A DNA stretch of 61,516 nucleotides from Fidelibacterota bacterium. GTDB taxonomy: Bacteria > Fidelibacterota > UBA8477 > JABMPR01. The position numbers were made by a program, and so were the translations under genes. The stretch spans positions 1-61,516 of the forward strand of contig JAIPJM010000003.1 in the NCBI GenBank assembly GCA_021734255.1, in the 5' to 3' direction. The notes beneath the pieces are model-generated. The model ran no database searches. It was not told the origin of the DNA and saw nothing but the letters and a program-made list of their open reading frames with translations. Positions 26,901-35,740 of the stretch are shown here, piece after piece; position 1 is the first letter of the stretch, and every line of letters begins with the position of its first letter.

Positions 26901-29900
26901 ACCTGGAGAAGCTTCAGCGTTGTAGCGACCCGGGTTGTCCTCAGTATTGATCACTGATACATTCAGAGTCCCACTCAGTGAATCTGTAACCATGATCTCA
27001 CTTCTGTCATACTGTGAGAAAACACCACGCTCCTGCCATTCATTCCCGACGATATCGACGGTTGCGATCTGTAATTGTGCGCCACCCATGGGGACTTCAT
27101 CCATCCAGAGCCTGGCAAATTTGATCTGTGACCAGAGTGCTTCCCCATCCCCTGCCGCATCAAAATCTGTAAGTGGAATACTGATCAGCTTCCAGCCAGT
27201 TTCAGACCCATCACTAAATTTGGTCCGTCCGGCTACATACTCTTCAGTTGATAGATCGACAACTTTCGTGAAATAGGCATTACGGGTATCCAGAGCACCA
27301 TCATTATTCAGATCCTCTGTATTTGGGTAGGTCCCGCCTTCAATGTTCAGATTGCCTTCTGCACCGTTGATATGGGTATAATCAATTGGCGTTTCCTGCG
27401 GGTTGAATTCATAATGATCCCAGGAAGGATGAAGCGGTCCATATTTGTTAAGATCAACTGGTGTATTGCTGGGAAGCCCATCGATACCCAGATCCTCACT
27501 CTCGACCACAAATCCGTCACCCTGCGGGAAGGCAGTGGAAGGGACATCTTCCGTATCCGGTTGGCCACCGTAGCCCTTGCGAACTTTGACGGTATCACCA
27601 TCCTGGACAAAGGTCTGGACCCAACTCTGACCTGGCTGATGTTGATCCTCACTGATATAACCCAGGTCCAGGTGCAGTCTTCCGACCTCCCCTCTTACCC
27701 AGAGTTCGAGGAATTTTGATTCGGTCTGGTCATAATAACCTGAGGACAGCGCGCGCATGATACCACCCCAGGCATTGCCTGGTGCATCTCCCGCCTGCAC
27801 GGAAAAAGATGAATCCGGGATCACACGCAAACTGAGAATATCGGTTACATCATTCTGAGCCTGGGCACTGGTCTCCTTATTAGGCCAAATGCTCTTGGTA
27901 AACACCCGGTTGTACGGATTATACCAGTATGTATATGCACGATCGTAGTTGTCACGGCCTGAATTATCCATGGGTATGGATGCCTGGCCCCAGGACCCAC
28001 GCAGGATGCTGAGCTGAGAAACGCGGCGGCTGCCTTCAAAATCATCCAGGTATGCCACACCAAAATCATTGAGTTCTTTGTTCTCAGCCGTGTTCGGATT
28101 CGGAATGACCTGGGCGATCTCACCGCTAAGCGTTACATTTGAATTAGCATCTGTTGTAATGAGTGGAAGCCAATCCAGTCCACGGGTCAACCACGGTAAT
28201 TCTTTGCTGATGCGCGTGTTCAGATCCCAGATAAAGTTCTCCATCGGTTCTTTCCCCACACGGACCTTCTCATCGATACTACTTTTGGAAAAATATATGG
28301 CACTCAAACCAACGAAGGAGTTTTTGTCCTCTCCAAATTTGATCTCTGCCCGGGATCCCATAATGACTTTCTTATCGAGTTGGAAAAACTCATTCAGCTC
28401 ATATTTGATATCCAGATTGGCGCCTGGGGCCAGGGCCGCCTCATTGAGGATGGTCAATTGCCCGGTAAAATAGTCGATGGTATAATCATTGGAGGCACCT
28501 CTGACCAAAGGTACGCCGTTCAGAGTGACTTCTTCTGAGCCTTCGATAACGTTAAAACCCAGGCTGAAATTTGAACTGGGATTGGAATAAGTGACATCGA
28601 TACGGAATTTGCTGTCTTTTCTATAATCGGGAGAATTGATCGTGTTGGTATAAAATGAACTGCTCTGATACTCTGGATAATTCACCAGGTTTGGGTTTCC
28701 GCCATTACCAATGACATTTCCACTGGCATCGGTTTTCCAATCAGGGGTTCCAGCAACCGCGCTGTCTGCCATAAAGGGCTTCAGATAGGGCAGAATCAGC
28801 TCACCACTTCTGAGGTTAAGAATGGCTTGATAGTCAAGGTCGATGATACCATCAGGGGTAGGATCGTCACCAATACCACGTTTATCCAGACCGAAAAGCT
28901 GGAGGAAGGGTTTACCATCTGCGGCTAATTCCTCATTTTCGCCACCTAAGCTTCTAACAAGCTTGAGGTCGAATCCCTCCTTATTGATGGAGGTGGATTT
29001 TAGACTGAACACATTCTTCCATTCCAGATCCCAGGTCTCATCACTGGGGAGAGCATTATCCGTTTTGATCATTTTAAGATCAAGAGTATCGGCTAGGCCC
29101 GGCGTACCCAGCGCAACATCGCTACCTTCCTGATAGTTCGGGTATGGAGTGACCCCCAATCGGTCTGGATCGTATTCATTGACGAACAGGTTGGTGGTAT
29201 TTCCGTTAACATCTTCCGCAATAAATGTATCCTTGTAGGCAATGGCCAGAATCTCATTTTCTGGCACAGGACGGTTCATGCGGATAACGCCCAGTTCTTC
29301 GTAAACAACAAAGTCCTTATCAATTCCCTGCTCCAGCTGGATCACCCGTCGGCTGGTAACCACTGCCGAATCAGTGTTCGGATAATTATAAATGCGTGCA
29401 TAATTGGTGATCTCATCGCCCTGGGTGTAGGAGGTGTACTTGTAGACCTTGATCTGCTGAATCGAGCGTCCGGTGCGGGCGTAGAGTCTTTTATCTGTCA
29501 GCGGATAGGATTTTCGTCTGTAGAATTTGTTGATATAGAAATATGTGTTTCGCTGACGATTATAATCTTCAATAGAGATCTCAGAGGCTTTGGAGCTACC
29601 GCTGAGGCTGAGTTTTTCTTTGCGACCCCGCTCCAGGGAGGCGATGGTGGTAATATCAACGGGACCGATCTTTGCCAGGGCTTTCAGTCCAAAAAGACCA
29701 TTGTTTTGACCGGAGAACATCGCCAGTTTCGTACCGGGTAAGCTGAGTGAGATGTTACCAGCTTCCACCCGCTGGATGATCTCATCCTCGTTCCCGTTAT
29801 AATAGATCTCCATATTGTTTTCGAAGTCAAAATCGCGTTCACTGTCCTGATCCACCTGAATGCTGATCCGATCGCCGATCTTTCCTTCGATCTTGAAGGC

Positions 29901-30485
29901 CTGTTTCTGCTCGATCTGGAAAGTGTTGGACTGATTCTGTTGATTCACATTGGTCGTTTTGGTGCGATCCTCGTTCCTCAATTTACCAGTGATATTGACG
30001 TTTCCCCTCACGCGGAGCGAGACCCTCTGACCGGCAATATCCGCCCCGATCAATTCAAAGGATTGGTCACCACTCCGCTCCTCTATCTGCAGCTTGCCAG
30101 CGACGACATTCCTGAAGTGATCTGCTGTCTGTTCCCCAGAGTGCAAATTCACATAGTCATCGATGGTCATGACGATCGGTCGGCTTGTAGGGATACCGAA
30201 GATGGTTTTGGATATGGTAAAATAGGTCGCCGTACTGTCCATGACCAGGGTGGTTCTACTCTGATTTTGCTCTATCCAGGCTTTAACATCGAGAACCAGG
30301 TTTCCGTTCTCATACTGGAGCAGACTTGCCTGGGGCGCTTGGAAGCTGAAAAATTCACTGGTCTTAAAGATCTGACGCGCAGTTGGAATGCCGCCAACAT
30401 CTGACCTATAGGCAGAGCCTTCCTGACCAAAAATATGGCCAGTTAACAGGCATAGGGATAATATGGTCGCTGCAAGCGTTCTCAC
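23955..30485 (-). CDS. sprA: SprA/Sov, type IX secretion outer-membrane translocon
   Basis: This 2176-residue protein has a signal ending HIFG|Q. It follows SprA: an N-terminal domain with SFELIGADIAGQRVSLRVRGN and IQVDQDSERDFDFENNMEIYY, repeated EIYY/GNISLSLPG strands, the central GSWGQASIPMDNSGRDNYDR-like region, and many barrel strands to the end (QFGVNIQIKG). SprA is the very large beta-barrel through which CTD proteins cross the outer membrane. The length is near the family norm (about 2300-2500), slightly short. A charged, Gly/Arg- then Glu/Lys-rich stretch near residues 1773-1801 (GRGRGRARTTPKPED) interrupts the barrel, probably a loop. It is 59 bp after rdgB. Confidence 0.93.
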   Translation of the reverse strand: MRTLAATILSLCLLTGHIFGQEGSAYRSDVGGIPTARQIFKTSEFFSFQAPQASLLQYENGNLVLDVKAWIEQNQSRTTLVMDSTATYFTISKTIFGIPTSRPIVMTIDDYVNLHSGEQTADHFRNVVAGKLQIEERSGDQSFELIGADIAGQRVSLRVRGNVNITGKLRNEDRTKTTNVNQQNQSNTFQIEQKQAFKIEGKIGDRISIQVDQDSERDFDFENNMEIYYNGNEDEIIQRVEAGNISLSLPGTKLAMFSGQNNGLFGLKALAKIGPVDITTIASLERGRKEKLSLSGSSKASEISIEDYNRQRNTYFYINKFYRRKSYPLTDKRLYARTGRSIQQIKVYKYTSYTQGDEITNYARIYNYPNTDSAVVTSRRVIQLEQGIDKDFVVYEELGVIRMNRPVPENEILAIAYKDTFIAEDVNGNTTNLFVNEYDPDRLGVTPYPNYQEGSDVALGTPGLADTLDLKMIKTDNALPSDETWDLEWKNVFSLKSTSINKEGFDLKLVRSLGGENEELAADGKPFLQLFGLDKRGIGDDPTPDGIIDLDYQAILNLRSGELILPYLKPFMADSAVAGTPDWKTDASGNVIGNGGNPNLVNYPEYQSSSFYTNTINSPDYRKDSKFRIDVTYSNPSSNFSLGFNVIEGSEEVTLNGVPLVRGASNDYTIDYFTGQLTILNEAALAPGANLDIKYELNEFFQLDKKVIMGSRAEIKFGEDKNSFVGLSAIYFSKSSIDEKVRVGKEPMENFIWDLNTRISKELPWLTRGLDWLPLITTDANSNVTLSGEIAQVIPNPNTAENKELNDFGVAYLDDFEGSRRVSQLSILRGSWGQASIPMDNSGRDNYDRAYTYWYNPYNRVFTKSIWPNKETSAQAQNDVTDILSLRVIPDSSFSVQAGDAPGNAWGGIMRALSSGYYDQTESKFLELWVRGEVGRLHLDLGYISEDQHQPGQSWVQTFVQDGDTVKVRKGYGGQPDTEDVPSTAFPQGDGFVVESEDLGIDGLPSNTPVDLNKYGPLHPSWDHYEFNPQETPIDYTHINGAEGNLNIEGGTYPNTEDLNNDGALDTRNAYFTKVVDLSTEEYVAGRTKFSDGSETGWKLISIPLTDFDAAGDGEALWSQIKFARLWMDEVPMGGAQLQIATVDIVGNEWQERGVFSQYDRSEIMVTDSLSGTLNVSVINTEDNPGRYNAEASPGSYSAPPAGVEGILDPITQLRSKEQSLVIRADDLEPGHTVITDKQFRAAKAKDFIHYRTLKMFIHGWDKSRGGAYEAGFTDYVVAGESKAEFIFRFGETDNDFYEIRKPIYPGWDERNHLEINMADLANFKLALNDSLFANVPVTADSMVYDTSLYWYELPADFKYATKTLPDGTTIAVKGGPSLSRVKILKSGIKNLSDLPMSGEIWLDELRLSDVEKNVATAYRANLNVQLADVAKFNMDIQRNQADFHNVQEQFGSGDNLDALNLSGSFSAHKLLPSSWGLSVPVTASYRKSERQPKYMTGSDIRISDLAPELRDTVETMTTRNESRSWNFSVSKTTKSEHWLPKYTIDNMNFKLGGTKSTASDFKRKEQGGEKTDGSFSYNLNLGDAFKINPFTMAENVPLVGKNLARTELSYLPSKVGFSSSVVENKSHTIYRNPNSTPLTPVHQLSMNRNYSVDWAFLTAMNARYSATLSNNLDSLKNRKQDILKYLDFGHLGNYKESFSLNWSPRSLKLLSPTFSYSSNFSANDQIQSDQPGLTMNVNATTSANMTVSATEFFKLIYEPDQKSKAANNSQVQAGRGRGRARTTPKPEDEGSKEEGKAEKGEEEKRSALTFVMEQTYSLLERIDPISFNVSQGRQTASQRQIASIDTLVIQREALPDTTVYDVVEAELSDIDYLYRMGLELGGNRLNHPDVTNPLTTADNIKLTLRTGLKLTKKLTSKINFAFTQNNSLANRSQGLVQNVNHDYVPSGKLFGLPENKLTSFGNQGILLPSFNLRYSGLNDIEWIKKYISSASLDMNYAGKKTAYMEKGFTSRESYSISFSPLLGLNVSGKKNINGSVNYSLSKNINNSINSSSGFITSNQTFSQSMNASLTYEHKGGLRIPLPILKDKQLENNIDFRLEVSYTNEQNYSGSESPTGISFEEATYNKTLSVRPGMQYSFTDKVSGNVSYEYRIVDTRQLGRQDVSDFQFGVNIQIKG

Positions 30486-30544
30486 GTTGTTCTAATGTCT
30501 TCTTGTTTGGGATCCGTAAAGGATTAAGAGATTAGCTTAGGGTC

Positions 30545-31156
30545 TTATCGCAGCTCCGTATTAAAAGCCTGGTGGGTATTCTTGAGAATATTAAAGAGTT
30601 TTTCAAAGGCTCTCCTTCGATGACTCAATTGATTTTTTTCCTTCACATCCATCTGTGAATAGGTCTTATCCTTCTCCGGGATGTAAAAAATGGGGTCATA
30701 GCCGAATCCGGCTGTCCCTATTCGCTCGCTGGTAATGCTACCATTTACTTCTCCTAAAGCAGAGGTACTGGATTGTCCATCAAAGTAAATAGCAACTGTC
30801 TGGAACTTTGCCTGACGTGCTTCGTCTGGCACCCCATCCATTTCCAGGAGCATTTTGTTCACATTGTCATCGTAAGTGGCCTTCTCACCGGCATATCGAG
30901 CTGCATAAACGCCTGGGGCACCATCAAGAGCATCAACAGACAAACCGGTATCGTCTGCCAGGGTAGGCAGCCCGGTGTGATCATAACCAGCTCTGGCTTT
31001 GATGAGGGCGTTTGCCTCCAGTGTAGAACCATCTTCAACGACCTCACCGATCTCTGGATAATCCAGCAGAGAGACCAGATCCAGATCAAACGGTCTCAAG
31101 AGATGCGAAATCTCTTCAAGCTTATGCTGATTTTGCGTGGCAAGGAGTATTTTCAT
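30545..31156 (-). CDS. rdgB: XTP/dITP pyrophosphatase (RdgB/HAM1 family)
   Basis: This 203-residue house-cleaning enzyme hydrolyses non-canonical purine nucleotides (ITP, XTP) to monophosphates and pyrophosphate. It shows LLATQNQHKLEEI at the N-terminus (phosphate/NTP binding), TLEANALIKA, ADDTGLSVDALDGAPGVYAARYAG and GTAGFGYDPIF, all RdgB hallmarks. The C-terminal KNQLSHRRRAFEKL matches the family's SHR motif. It is the first gene of the collinear run leading to sprA; whether it shares the sprA promoter or has its own is unclear. Confidence 0.93.
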   Translation of the reverse strand: MKILLATQNQHKLEEISHLLRPFDLDLVSLLDYPEIGEVVEDGSTLEANALIKARAGYDHTGLPTLADDTGLSVDALDGAPGVYAARYAGEKATYDDNVNKMLLEMDGVPDEARQAKFQTVAIYFDGQSSTSALGEVNGSITSERIGTAGFGYDPIFYIPEKDKTYSQMDVKEKNQLSHRRRAFEKLFNILKNTHQAFNTELR

Positions 31157-31305
31157 TGTTTCTAGTCAACCATTTCCGTTGAGATTTGTTCCCCAATGAG
31201 ACACTATTCTCAATCCACCCTTCCCAAAATCGTGGGAATGGTTTATGAGCCGCCAAAAGTATACGCTGTCCTCTTTGCAGTCAATGATTAAGACCTGTTT
31301 TCTAT

Positions 31306-31424
31306 TGTCTATCTGAACGGAATGAAATGGGGTGAAGAATCTCTGCTCTTAGATGTTTTTCTTCTCATAATAAAGCTTGCCAAACAATGTCTATCCGAGA
31401 TTCTTCGTTTCACTCGGACAGACA
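31306..31424. repeat. Two inverted copies of a TGTC..GAAGAATCTC dispersed-repeat-like motif
   Basis: On the plus strand the first copy runs from TGTC (31306) through GAACGGAATGAAATGGGG to GAAGAATCTC. The second copy is on the minus strand, ending TGTCT at 31388-31392 and starting at 31424, where it also folds: TGTCT/AGACA and TCCGAG/CTCGGA arms with a 13-nt loop. Both resemble the widespread TGTCATTCTGAGCGAAGCGAAGAATCTC-type intergenic element of many bacteria. The head-to-head arrangement is REPIN-like. Divergence from the consensus is large, so the family call is tentative. Confidence 0.45.
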
Positions 31425-31448
31425 ACAACTTGATTGTTCAAAACATAA

Positions 31449-31478
31449 AAAAGCGGGGTGAAAACACCCCGCTTTTTG
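31449..31478 (-). terminator. Intrinsic terminator, probably bidirectional
   Basis: Stem GCGGGGTG (31454-31461) pairs with CACCCCGC (31466-31473) around an AAAA loop, flanked by A5 on the left and T5 on the right. On the minus strand the stem is followed by a T-run, so it ends the transcript of the 1349-residue surface protein, whose stop is 26 bp away. The symmetrical A/T flanks would also stop transcription from the other side. Confidence 0.9.
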
Positions 31479-31504
31479 GTTTGTTATATCCGTTAGCAGG
31501 AAAC

Positions 31505-34500
31505 TTACTTCATATACACCAATTTCTTACTGAAGGTGTGGTCAGCAGTCTTCATGAGATAGATGTATGTCCCGCTGGCAACACCCATACCATGATCATC
31601 CAAACCATTCCAGCTACTGGCGTAGAATCCTGCTGGAATATGCCCATTCAGGAGAGTCCTGACCTTCTGACCACGGATATTGTATATTTCCAAACTTACC
31701 TCCGAGGCTTCCGGGATGGCAAAATCGATCACCGTCGTCGGATTGAAGGGGTTCGGATAGTTCTGCGACAGACTATATGCCTCTGGTATTTGCCCGACGC
31801 CATCAACTGCAACGACAGAGCGAACAATAGCGCCTTCGCTGGCGTTCCCATTGGCATCAATAGCTCTCAACATATAGAAGTATTCCTGATCCGTAACAAT
31901 ATCCTCATCACTATAGCTTGTTTCAATCACTTGTGCCACGAGTGGTGCTTCACTGAAGTCATCACTTTCAGATCGAAACAATTCATAGTATTGAAAATCA
32001 ACATCGGTATTGGGTTCCCAGGCCAGCATGTTGTAGCCATTGCCATTTTCACTCAGCACAAATCCACCTGGAACACCGGGTTGGATATTATCGATGGACC
32101 ATCCAAACCCATGACCCCCATCCACAAAATTCCAGTCATCATAATGACCAGTTACCATGAACTCTGAGGTATACTGTTCTGGAGTTGTGTACATGTTTGA
32201 GTCGATAAGGGTTGGAGCAACATAGTTATAGAACGGTTCACCCCGATTCGGCATGTATGTGATAAAGTCATACAAAGTACCCATTGGTGTGTCCGTCAGT
32301 CTCCAGATACTATAGGCAACATACCTGTTGAAATCATTATCCTCAGGTCCAAATGCCAGCCGGACCCAGCGTCCCTGATCTAGGGGCTGGTCGATGACCA
32401 TATGCATCACAGGACCCATGAATGCTTTCTGCACGAGTGGTACTTCAAGCCAGACATCATTGAAATTCACCACCACTTCAGGAATATGCATCCATTCATA
32501 TCCAGGAGCATCTACGAAGACATCAAAGGTTCCATTCACCACCGGGATATGGAAACGACCAGAGTCATCCACTCCTGATTGAAAATTGAACATTCGAGTA
32601 GAATCCCTATCAATAACTGCCACCTGAGCATCCCATAAGGGCTGTCCATTACCACCATCGAAAACACGACCAGATATATATCCTTCCGCTGGCATCATGG
32701 GGACGTCATAGTAGAGTGTATCATTGGAGACAAATAAGCCATTATCCCAGTAGGGCAGAAAGTCAGGGTGTTCCACATAGATGTCATAGATACCGTTGGG
32801 CAAGTCGAACCAGAACTGACCCAGAGAGTCTGTCATCATGTAAAAACCTGTGGCTGTAGATGGATTCCAGACATTTACCATCGCATTTGCCACCCGATTG
32901 ATGGCCGAGCCTACACCGTCCGCTGCAGGGCTTGCATCAAATACAAAACCCGAAATTGCGCCATTTATGACCAACTCCTGAAGCCTGATCTCATGATTCT
33001 GATAATTATCATGAATGTCTATGTCTCCATAGTGATCCAGATATCCCATAGCAGAAACGCGATAGTGGTAACTGCCATTGGGAAGATCGAAGTGAAAGTA
33101 TCCATCTGGACCGGTCGTTGTCAGATCCCAATACATGTCTGACCCGATCTCAACATCAGCACCACCAATGGGCATACTGGTTACGTCGTTAAGTACACGA
33201 CCTTCAAAGATGCCTGCATAGGCAATTGGATCGAGTAGTATATCATATTGAACGAGATAATCGGTCACAAGCACTGTATCTGGGTCAGTCGGGTAGTAGT
33301 CCATGCCACCTGCGTTAATTTCATAGAGACCAGCTGGTAGATACAGCTCATAGGAACCATCCATTGGATCAGGGCTGACCCAAAAGTTCATACCATTGTC
33401 CAGACTCCTTGCCTCCATACCGACACTCCATTCATCCAGAATGGGATCATTGGTTTGTGTATCTCTGAATGTTCCGAACAGACCACCAGAGAGAGTCACC
33501 AACATGATATCCTCTCCAACAGTGCCGGGCATAACGCCCCAATTCTCTGATACCTGAACAACCTCCAGGGTGAACATCTCATCATCCACCTCAGCGAAAA
33601 GATCATATCCTGTAAAGGACGTATCACGGAATGTGGGTACTACTGGATCGTAAACAGGAATCACATAACTACCACTGGGGTCCTGCATGACCGTATTCCA
33701 GCCGTATTCCCAATTCCAGGCAAATACACGGGCACTGCCATAGGGCACATCATCAAGATAAACCACACCACTGATGGTAGAATTGGTGGCCCGCACGGTA
33801 ATATCTGCTGAATTCGGACCCGCAGGGGTCACCGGCAGATATACAGGATCGGGAACCATGTACATGGGAACCAGATCTTCAGGCTCTACCCATATATCAT
33901 AGGAACCGACATCCACGCCAATGGAGTAGAATCCTGCTTCATCCGTATATGCCTCGAATTTTGGACCACCATCCTCGTAGCTGAAGCTGTCTGGAGCCAT
34001 AGCTGCAACAACGCGAACATCAACCAGTGGCATTCCCATATCGTCCAGCACATAGCCCTCGATCCAGGCTTCAGGATCTCGGTATAGGAAATCAATGTTT
34101 TTCAGACCACTATAAAGACCGAGTTCGTATTCTGATTCAACTGGTACCTGACCGTTGGTGACCATGAGGTAATCCCAGGAGCCTACCATGACCATTCCCG
34201 AGTCTGGGAAAGTCAGCGTGTATTGACCCAGTGTGTCTGTGATGGCAATGATGGTGGGGTTATCATTTTCCTCTGGGGCCGGACCCATATCGTACCACAT
34301 GTAATCACCCCAGACAATGATTCCACCAATTGGAGCGTCTGTCAGTGAATCAGTTACCGTTCCTGATACCCTATATGGTGTAGGTTCAACATAATATCGA
34401 ACACTCGCATCGGCCATCTCCTCACCGGCATAAACCGTGTACAGGAAATCATCGACTATGTAATTCACGCCGTCGGCCATGTTGCTGTTGTAAATGAATT

Positions 34501-35554
34501 GAAAAACACTATCCGCCGGATTCAGGTCATTTTCATCGTTATCCTGAAAGTCATAGGTTTCGATGGGAATATCTTCCTCGTCAGTCTCTCCGTTATGGTT
34601 AGCGTCCCAGGAAACAACCAGCTCACCCTCTGTGAAACTTCCAAGATCAATGGAGAAGGTTGGCTCAGAGCCAATAAGCAGTGTATCTGCCAACCTGCCG
34701 TTCACCAATATTTCCAGTGAATCGGCGGGAGGAGGTGGAGAACCACCAAAGAGGTTGGTCCCATCTGTCTGGATCTTGTAATCAAAAGTGAATCCGTTCA
34801 CGGCTGGCCAGGACTCGCCCGTTGAGTCTATTCCGGTGATTTCCATGACCACATACATATGAGTCGTCCTGGTATATACAACCCAGATCTCACCAACGTG
34901 CATCTGACCACCATTATTACCTCCGTCCCAATCCCAGCTCACATCGGTCCAAACCGTATCTGGATCATCAATGGGTGCAACAATTGAAATATCATCCAGG
35001 CTAAGGTGCATGCTGGTATCAGCATGGAAATAAAGCAAACTTGGATCAGCGTAATTGGCGTATTCATTACCAAAATTATTTGATTCATTGCCTGTCCAGC
35101 GGACATCCATACCCGCTGAATCGGCACTGTTCGTCATGTTATAAAAATTGAAATATTCCAGACCGGGTTCGTCCTGGAGATGACCGCTTCCATACATGAC
35201 AGGTGATGGAGATCCCATAAGGCGATCAGCCGTATTGAGCTGCCCCAACCGGGGGTCAATGCGGTGAATTTTTGGCGCCCTGCTGGTTGAGACCATGGGT
35301 ATTGATCGTTTCTTCTGATCCATCAGCTTCTTTTTGAAGCTGGTCTCGACAACTTTTTCGACAGGATTACCCACCTGGATCGAGTTCGCCTTCATGTTCT
35401 CGATCATGACCTGTCTGTTCTGAGTTTCTCTCAGCTGCTTCAGTGTTTCAATCGACTGGACCTCTGATGCTGCCAAGACAAGTACTGGAAGCAGTACTGC
35501 GAAAAGAACCAGCATTAACGTGGCTTGAAAACCTTTTGCTTGCAGGAATTTCAT
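31505..35554 (-). CDS. Giant secreted CTD protein with seven carboxypeptidase-regulatory-like repeats
   Basis: This 1349-residue protein has a signal ending VLVLA|AS. The N-terminal portion has a charged segment with VEKVVETSFKKKLM, then an Asp/Trp-rich domain. Seven CarboxypepD_reg-like beta-sandwich repeats follow between about residues 390 and 1040, each starting like YRVSGTVTDSLTDAPIGG, WIEGYVLDDMGMPLVDV, FEGRVLNDVTSMPIGGADV or YISGRVFDGGNGQPLWDAQV. FN3-like segments precede a sorting domain: SLSQNYPNPFNPTTVIDFAIPE in pieces, then SGTYIYLMKTA and KLVYMK. It is predicted to be T9SS-exported and surface-anchored. It has a very strong ribosome-binding site (AGGAGGTGAGTT before ATG) and its own terminator, suggesting high, monocistronic expression. 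Confidence 0.82.
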   Translation of the reverse strand: MKFLQAKGFQATLMLVLFAVLLPVLVLAASEVQSIETLKQLRETQNRQVMIENMKANSIQVGNPVEKVVETSFKKKLMDQKKRSIPMVSTSRAPKIHRIDPRLGQLNTADRLMGSPSPVMYGSGHLQDEPGLEYFNFYNMTNSADSAGMDVRWTGNESNNFGNEYANYADPSLLYFHADTSMHLSLDDISIVAPIDDPDTVWTDVSWDWDGGNNGGQMHVGEIWVVYTRTTHMYVVMEITGIDSTGESWPAVNGFTFDYKIQTDGTNLFGGSPPPPADSLEILVNGRLADTLLIGSEPTFSIDLGSFTEGELVVSWDANHNGETDEEDIPIETYDFQDNDENDLNPADSVFQFIYNSNMADGVNYIVDDFLYTVYAGEEMADASVRYYVEPTPYRVSGTVTDSLTDAPIGGIIVWGDYMWYDMGPAPEENDNPTIIAITDTLGQYTLTFPDSGMVMVGSWDYLMVTNGQVPVESEYELGLYSGLKNIDFLYRDPEAWIEGYVLDDMGMPLVDVRVVAAMAPDSFSYEDGGPKFEAYTDEAGFYSIGVDVGSYDIWVEPEDLVPMYMVPDPVYLPVTPAGPNSADITVRATNSTISGVVYLDDVPYGSARVFAWNWEYGWNTVMQDPSGSYVIPVYDPVVPTFRDTSFTGYDLFAEVDDEMFTLEVVQVSENWGVMPGTVGEDIMLVTLSGGLFGTFRDTQTNDPILDEWSVGMEARSLDNGMNFWVSPDPMDGSYELYLPAGLYEINAGGMDYYPTDPDTVLVTDYLVQYDILLDPIAYAGIFEGRVLNDVTSMPIGGADVEIGSDMYWDLTTTGPDGYFHFDLPNGSYHYRVSAMGYLDHYGDIDIHDNYQNHEIRLQELVINGAISGFVFDASPAADGVGSAINRVANAMVNVWNPSTATGFYMMTDSLGQFWFDLPNGIYDIYVEHPDFLPYWDNGLFVSNDTLYYDVPMMPAEGYISGRVFDGGNGQPLWDAQVAVIDRDSTRMFNFQSGVDDSGRFHIPVVNGTFDVFVDAPGYEWMHIPEVVVNFNDVWLEVPLVQKAFMGPVMHMVIDQPLDQGRWVRLAFGPEDNDFNRYVAYSIWRLTDTPMGTLYDFITYMPNRGEPFYNYVAPTLIDSNMYTTPEQYTSEFMVTGHYDDWNFVDGGHGFGWSIDNIQPGVPGGFVLSENGNGYNMLAWEPNTDVDFQYYELFRSESDDFSEAPLVAQVIETSYSDEDIVTDQEYFYMLRAIDANGNASEGAIVRSVVAVDGVGQIPEAYSLSQNYPNPFNPTTVIDFAIPEASEVSLEIYNIRGQKVRTLLNGHIPAGFYASSWNGLDDHGMGVASGTYIYLMKTADHTFSKKLVYMK

Positions 35555-35740
35555 AACTCACCTCCTATGCACAATTGTTCATCGTTCACAAAACATAAAC
35601 ATAAACCCCGTCAAAAGATGTGATTTGACACACGAATTTAATAGTTAAAACACCTGGCTGCAAAGGACATTCTGAAACGAAGGAACTGGGCCGGATTTCA
35701 TCCGGGTTGTTATTGGAGCACTATGAGTATTATGGGGTAT
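35555..35740. promoter_or_regulatory. Promoter region of the giant CTD gene with a GTCAAA-N8-TTTGAC inverted repeat
   Basis: This 186-bp gap holds an inverted repeat GTCAAA (35610-35615) / TTTGAC (35624-35629), an operator-like 20-bp element that on the minus strand overlaps a TTGAC -35-like sequence ahead of the start at 35554. The ribosome-binding site AGGAGG is next to the ATG. Near 35691-35706 a CCGGAT/ATCCGG hairpin follows the PBP gene stop and could be a weak terminator, although it lacks a T-run. Confidence 0.45.

Larger units (their letters stand above)
31157..31504. other. 348-bp gap: REP-like inverted pair and the terminator of the 1349-residue CTD gene
   Basis: No gene is seen. 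The right part (31449-31478) is an intrinsic terminator. The middle (31306-31424) carries two head-to-head copies of a dispersed-repeat-like motif (TGTC...GAAGAATCTC). The left part (31157-31300) should contain the promoter of rdgB-sprA, but I cannot place boxes. An apparent plus-strand reading frame here is only an antisense shadow of the surface-protein gene. Confidence 0.55.

Noticed and set aside
31322..32167. A 281-codon plus-strand open frame overlapping the giant CTD gene
   Set aside because: It is antisense to a well-supported gene with a signal peptide, repeats and sorting domain, and includes the terminator hairpin. Its translation shows no family pattern.
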